Positions 62,148 through 64,000 of a stretch of 64,000 nucleotides of DNA are shown here, piece by piece (within the stretch, counting starts at the first letter, position 1; each line of letters opens with the position of its first letter). The DNA is from Chitinophaga tropicalis (GTDB lineage Bacteria; Bacteroidota; Bacteroidia; Chitinophagales; Chitinophagaceae). The stretch lies in assembly GCF_009758205.1 (NCBI RefSeq), contig NZ_WRXN01000002.1:434001-498000 (forward strand). Direction: 5' to 3'. Under the pieces are notes generated by a model. The model saw only the letters and a list, made by a program, of their open reading frames with translations. It made no database searches and had not been told where the DNA came from. A program made the position numbers and the translations under genes.

Positions 62148-64000
62148 TTATCCTTCCAGCTCCATGAGCTTTTCAAAAGCTACTTCGTACTCTTCGGTTA
62201 CTTTTTTCAATTGTTTTCCGATCTCTGCATATTCTGTTTCCACTTCTTTGAAGCGTTTTTTATCTGCGTAGATCTCGGGACTATTGAGGGCAGTTTCCAC
62301 GCTTGCTTTCTTTTCGTTCAGCTTTGCCAGCTGTTCTTCCAGTTGTTTGAAAGCACGTTGTTGTTTCTGCAGTTCTTTCTGTTTCTCTTTATCTATGGGA
62401 GTATTGCCATTTTTAGGCTGCTGGCTTGGCGCCGGAGCCGGGGCAGGTTGCTCTTTCTTTGATTCTTTCTTCCTGTTATCATTGCCACCATTCAGTTGTT
62501 TGGCAGCATCTGCCTGGCGTTTTTTGAATTCTTCCCATTCAGCGTAGGTGCCTTTGAATTCTTTGATCTCACCATCCACGATCTCCCAGATCTTGTTGGC
62601 TGTCTGGCTTACGAAGTAACGGTCGTGTGAGACGAGTACGTAGCTGCCGTCATATTTTGCCAGGGCGTCTATGAGCATCTGAACGGAGTTCATGTCGAGG
62701 TGGTTGGTGGGCTCATCCAGCAGCAGGAAGTTGGCCTGGCTGATGATGGTCTTTGCCAGTGCTACGCGGGCTTTTTCACCACCGGAAAGGATGCGGATCC
62801 TTTTGTATACATCGTCGCCGGTGAAGAGGAAGCAGCCGAGGAGGGCGCGGAGCTCTACTTCTGTACGGCCGCTGCCGCAGCTTTTCAGTTCATCCAGGAT
62901 CTCGCTGTCCAGTTGCAGGCTTTCCAGCTGGTGCTGGGCATAGAAGCTGGATACTACGTTGTGGCCGCCGATACGTTCGCCTGTCATGGGTTCTGTGCCG
63001 GCAATGACGCGGAGGAGGGTAGATTTACCTTTACCGTTGGCGCCGATGAGGGCTATTTTATCGCCGCGGTTGATCTCTGCGCTGGTATTTTCGAGGATGG
63101 TGAGGTTACCGAATTTCTTGGTGACATCCTTTAACGTGGCGATGATCTTGCCGGGAGTTTTATCTACAGTGAAGTTGATACGGATCTTGGAGGGGCCGTT
63201 GTCTACCTGTTCTACTCTTTCCAGCCTGTCCAGGCGTTTCATAATACTCTGGGCCTGAGCGGCTTTGGATGCTTTGGCTTTAAAGCGTTCTATGAAGCGT
63301 TCCTGCTGACGGATGTAGTCCTGCTGGTTTTCGTATGCCCGTTGCTGCATTTCGCGGCGAAGGTCTTTTTCTGCTTCATAATCTTCGTAGTTGCCCGAGT
63401 AGTGGTGTAATTCCTGCTGGTAGAGCTCCACTATTTTGTTGACCATGCGGTCCAGGAAGTAGCGGTCGTGCGAGACGATGATAACCGCTCCGTTGTAGGA
63501 CGAGAGGTATTTTTCCAGCCATTCTATGGAAGGGAGGTCAAGGTGGTTGGTGGGCTCATCCAGCATGAGTACATCTGGTTGCTGGAGGATGAGTTTTGCC
63601 AGGAGGACGCGCATGCGCCATCCGCCGGAGAACTGGGAGTAGGGACGTTCAAGGTCGGCCGTGCTGAAGCCGAGGCCTTCCAGGACCTGTGCGGACCGGT
63701 GACGCATGTCATAGCCGCCGAGGGTTTCGAAAGCGTGCAGTTTGTCGCTGAACTCTATCAAAAGTGCTTCTTCCTGGTTGGTTTCCAGTTCTTTGGTAAT
63801 GCGTTCAATATCTTTTTCAAGCTGCTGTGCTTCGGCAAAAGCGGTCATAGCTACTTCCAGGATGGATTCGTCTGATTCGAAGCTCAGGAGGTCCTGGTTG
63901 AAGAAACCGAGGGAGAGGTTCCTGATCTTCTCTACGCTCCCTTTTGAAACGGAATATTCTCCGTTGATGACGCGTAAGAGAGTGGATTTGCCTGTTCCGT
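62148..64000 (-). CDS. ABC-F family ATP-binding protein (5' end outside window)
   Basis: The minus-strand frame is open to the window edge; about 616 residues are visible. The first Walker A (GTGKST) lies at the very edge, followed by FSGGWRMR and a Walker B with the DEPTNHLDL ABC-F signature, the inter-domain linker rich in Arg/Gln/Lys, a second Walker A (GANGKGKST), LSGGEKARVALAK, DEPTNHLDM, and a charged C-terminal coiled coil (about the last 90 residues; Uup/YdiF-like). No membrane domain is present. ABC-F proteins act on the ribosome; the subtype cannot be fixed from sequence alone. Confidence 0.92.
   Translation of the reverse strand, partial: GTGKSTLLRVINGEYSVSKGSVEKIRNLSLGFFNQDLLSFESDESILEVAMTAFAEAQQLEKDIERITKELETNQEEALLIEFSDKLHAFETLGGYDMRHRSAQVLEGLGFSTADLERPYSQFSGGWRMRVLLAKLILQQPDVLMLDEPTNHLDLPSIEWLEKYLSSYNGAVIIVSHDRYFLDRMVNKIVELYQQELHHYSGNYEDYEAEKDLRREMQQRAYENQQDYIRQQERFIERFKAKASKAAQAQSIMKRLDRLERVEQVDNGPSKIRINFTVDKTPGKIIATLKDVTKKFGNLTILENTSAEINRGDKIALIGANGKGKSTLLRVIAGTEPMTGERIGGHNVVSSFYAQHQLESLQLDSEILDELKSCGSGRTEVELRALLGCFLFTGDDVYKRIRILSGGEKARVALAKTIISQANFLLLDEPTNHLDMNSVQMLIDALAKYDGSYVLVSHDRYFVSQTANKIWEIVDGEIKEFKGTYAEWEEFKKRQADAAKQLNGGNDNRKKESKKEQPAPAPAPSQQPKNGNTPIDKEKQKELQKQQRAFKQLEEQLAKLNEKKASVETALNSPEIYADKKRFKEVETEYAEIGKQLKKVTEEYEVAFEKLMELEG

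Noticed and set aside
61476..62462. A 328-codon plus-strand open frame rich in Phe/Tyr
   Set aside because: It lies antisense to the response regulator and the ABC-F gene, both with complete motifs.

Overview
The window is a chromosomal segment of a Bacteroidota bacterium, most likely a Chitinophaga-like member of the Chitinophagaceae. The reasons are internal. There is a secreted protein with a C-terminal type IX secretion (T9SS) sorting domain, a TonB-dependent receptor with an N-terminal carboxypeptidase-regulatory-like domain, a DUF5686 protein, a fused nuoCD gene, promoters of the TAnnTTTG type, and almost no Shine-Dalgarno sequences. No rRNA, tRNA, CRISPR array, insertion sequence or prophage was seen.

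Layout. 1-8.9 kb: exopolysaccharide/O-antigen-type cluster on the + strand (stand-alone receiver, sugar-phosphate transferase with a degenerate receiver-like N-terminus, two GT2 glycosyltransferases, asparagine synthase, GT4, methyltransferase), closed by a convergent flippase. 9.3-13.8 kb: a 1499-residue secreted hydrolase/beta-helix/PKD-repeat protein. 13.9-15.8 kb: minus-strand pair of acyltransferase and glycosyltransferase that probably belongs to the same polysaccharide system. 15.9-22.9 kb: GNAT-nitrilase fusion with a thiamine-binding-type protein, a YeiH-type and a SpmA/SpmB-type membrane protein, YchF, and an APH-fold kinase. 23.1-25.6 kb: secreted six-hairpin glycosidase-like protein, then an AT-rich interval with an orphan small gene and the decayed 3' end of a TonB receptor. 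25.6-34.5 kb (minus): TonB-dependent receptor and a CzcCBA-type heavy-metal efflux operon headed by a small exported protein. 34.6-37.6 kb: methionine genes metX (minus) divergent from an OsmC protein and an O-acyl-homoserine sulfhydrylase. 37.7-39.5 kb: SRPBCC-DinB fusion and a CBS protein. 39.7-54.3 kb: complete 13-gene complex I operon nuoAB(CD)EFGHIJKLMN. 54.4-59.0 kb: small membrane proteins, a DUF5686 protein and TrhO. 59.3-64.0 kb (minus): ABC-F ATPase (cut by the window edge), OmpR-type regulator, histidine kinase and a strikingly short periplasmic adaptor, closely packed.

How the genes work together. The polysaccharide genes supply priming, chain extension, decoration and export of a surface glycan. 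The nuo operon couples NADH oxidation to quinone reduction and keeps the extra N7 iron-sulfur ligand set. The metX and sulfhydrylase genes form the direct sulfhydrylation route to homocysteine. The czc operon and perhaps the receptor downstream handle metal ions.

I did not find a clearly new multi-gene system. The observations most worth a second look are regulatory and structural: a 55-bp array of five 11-bp units upstream of ychF; a perfect palindrome inside the glycosidase promoter; twin TGAC-NAT-GTCA palindromes 21 bp apart before the sulfhydrylase gene; a duplicated receptor 3' end with its terminator; a 29-bp perfect hairpin after trhO; a family of intergenic GGCC-NNN-GGCC palindromes; and a membrane-fusion protein lacking its hairpin domain beside a two-component system.
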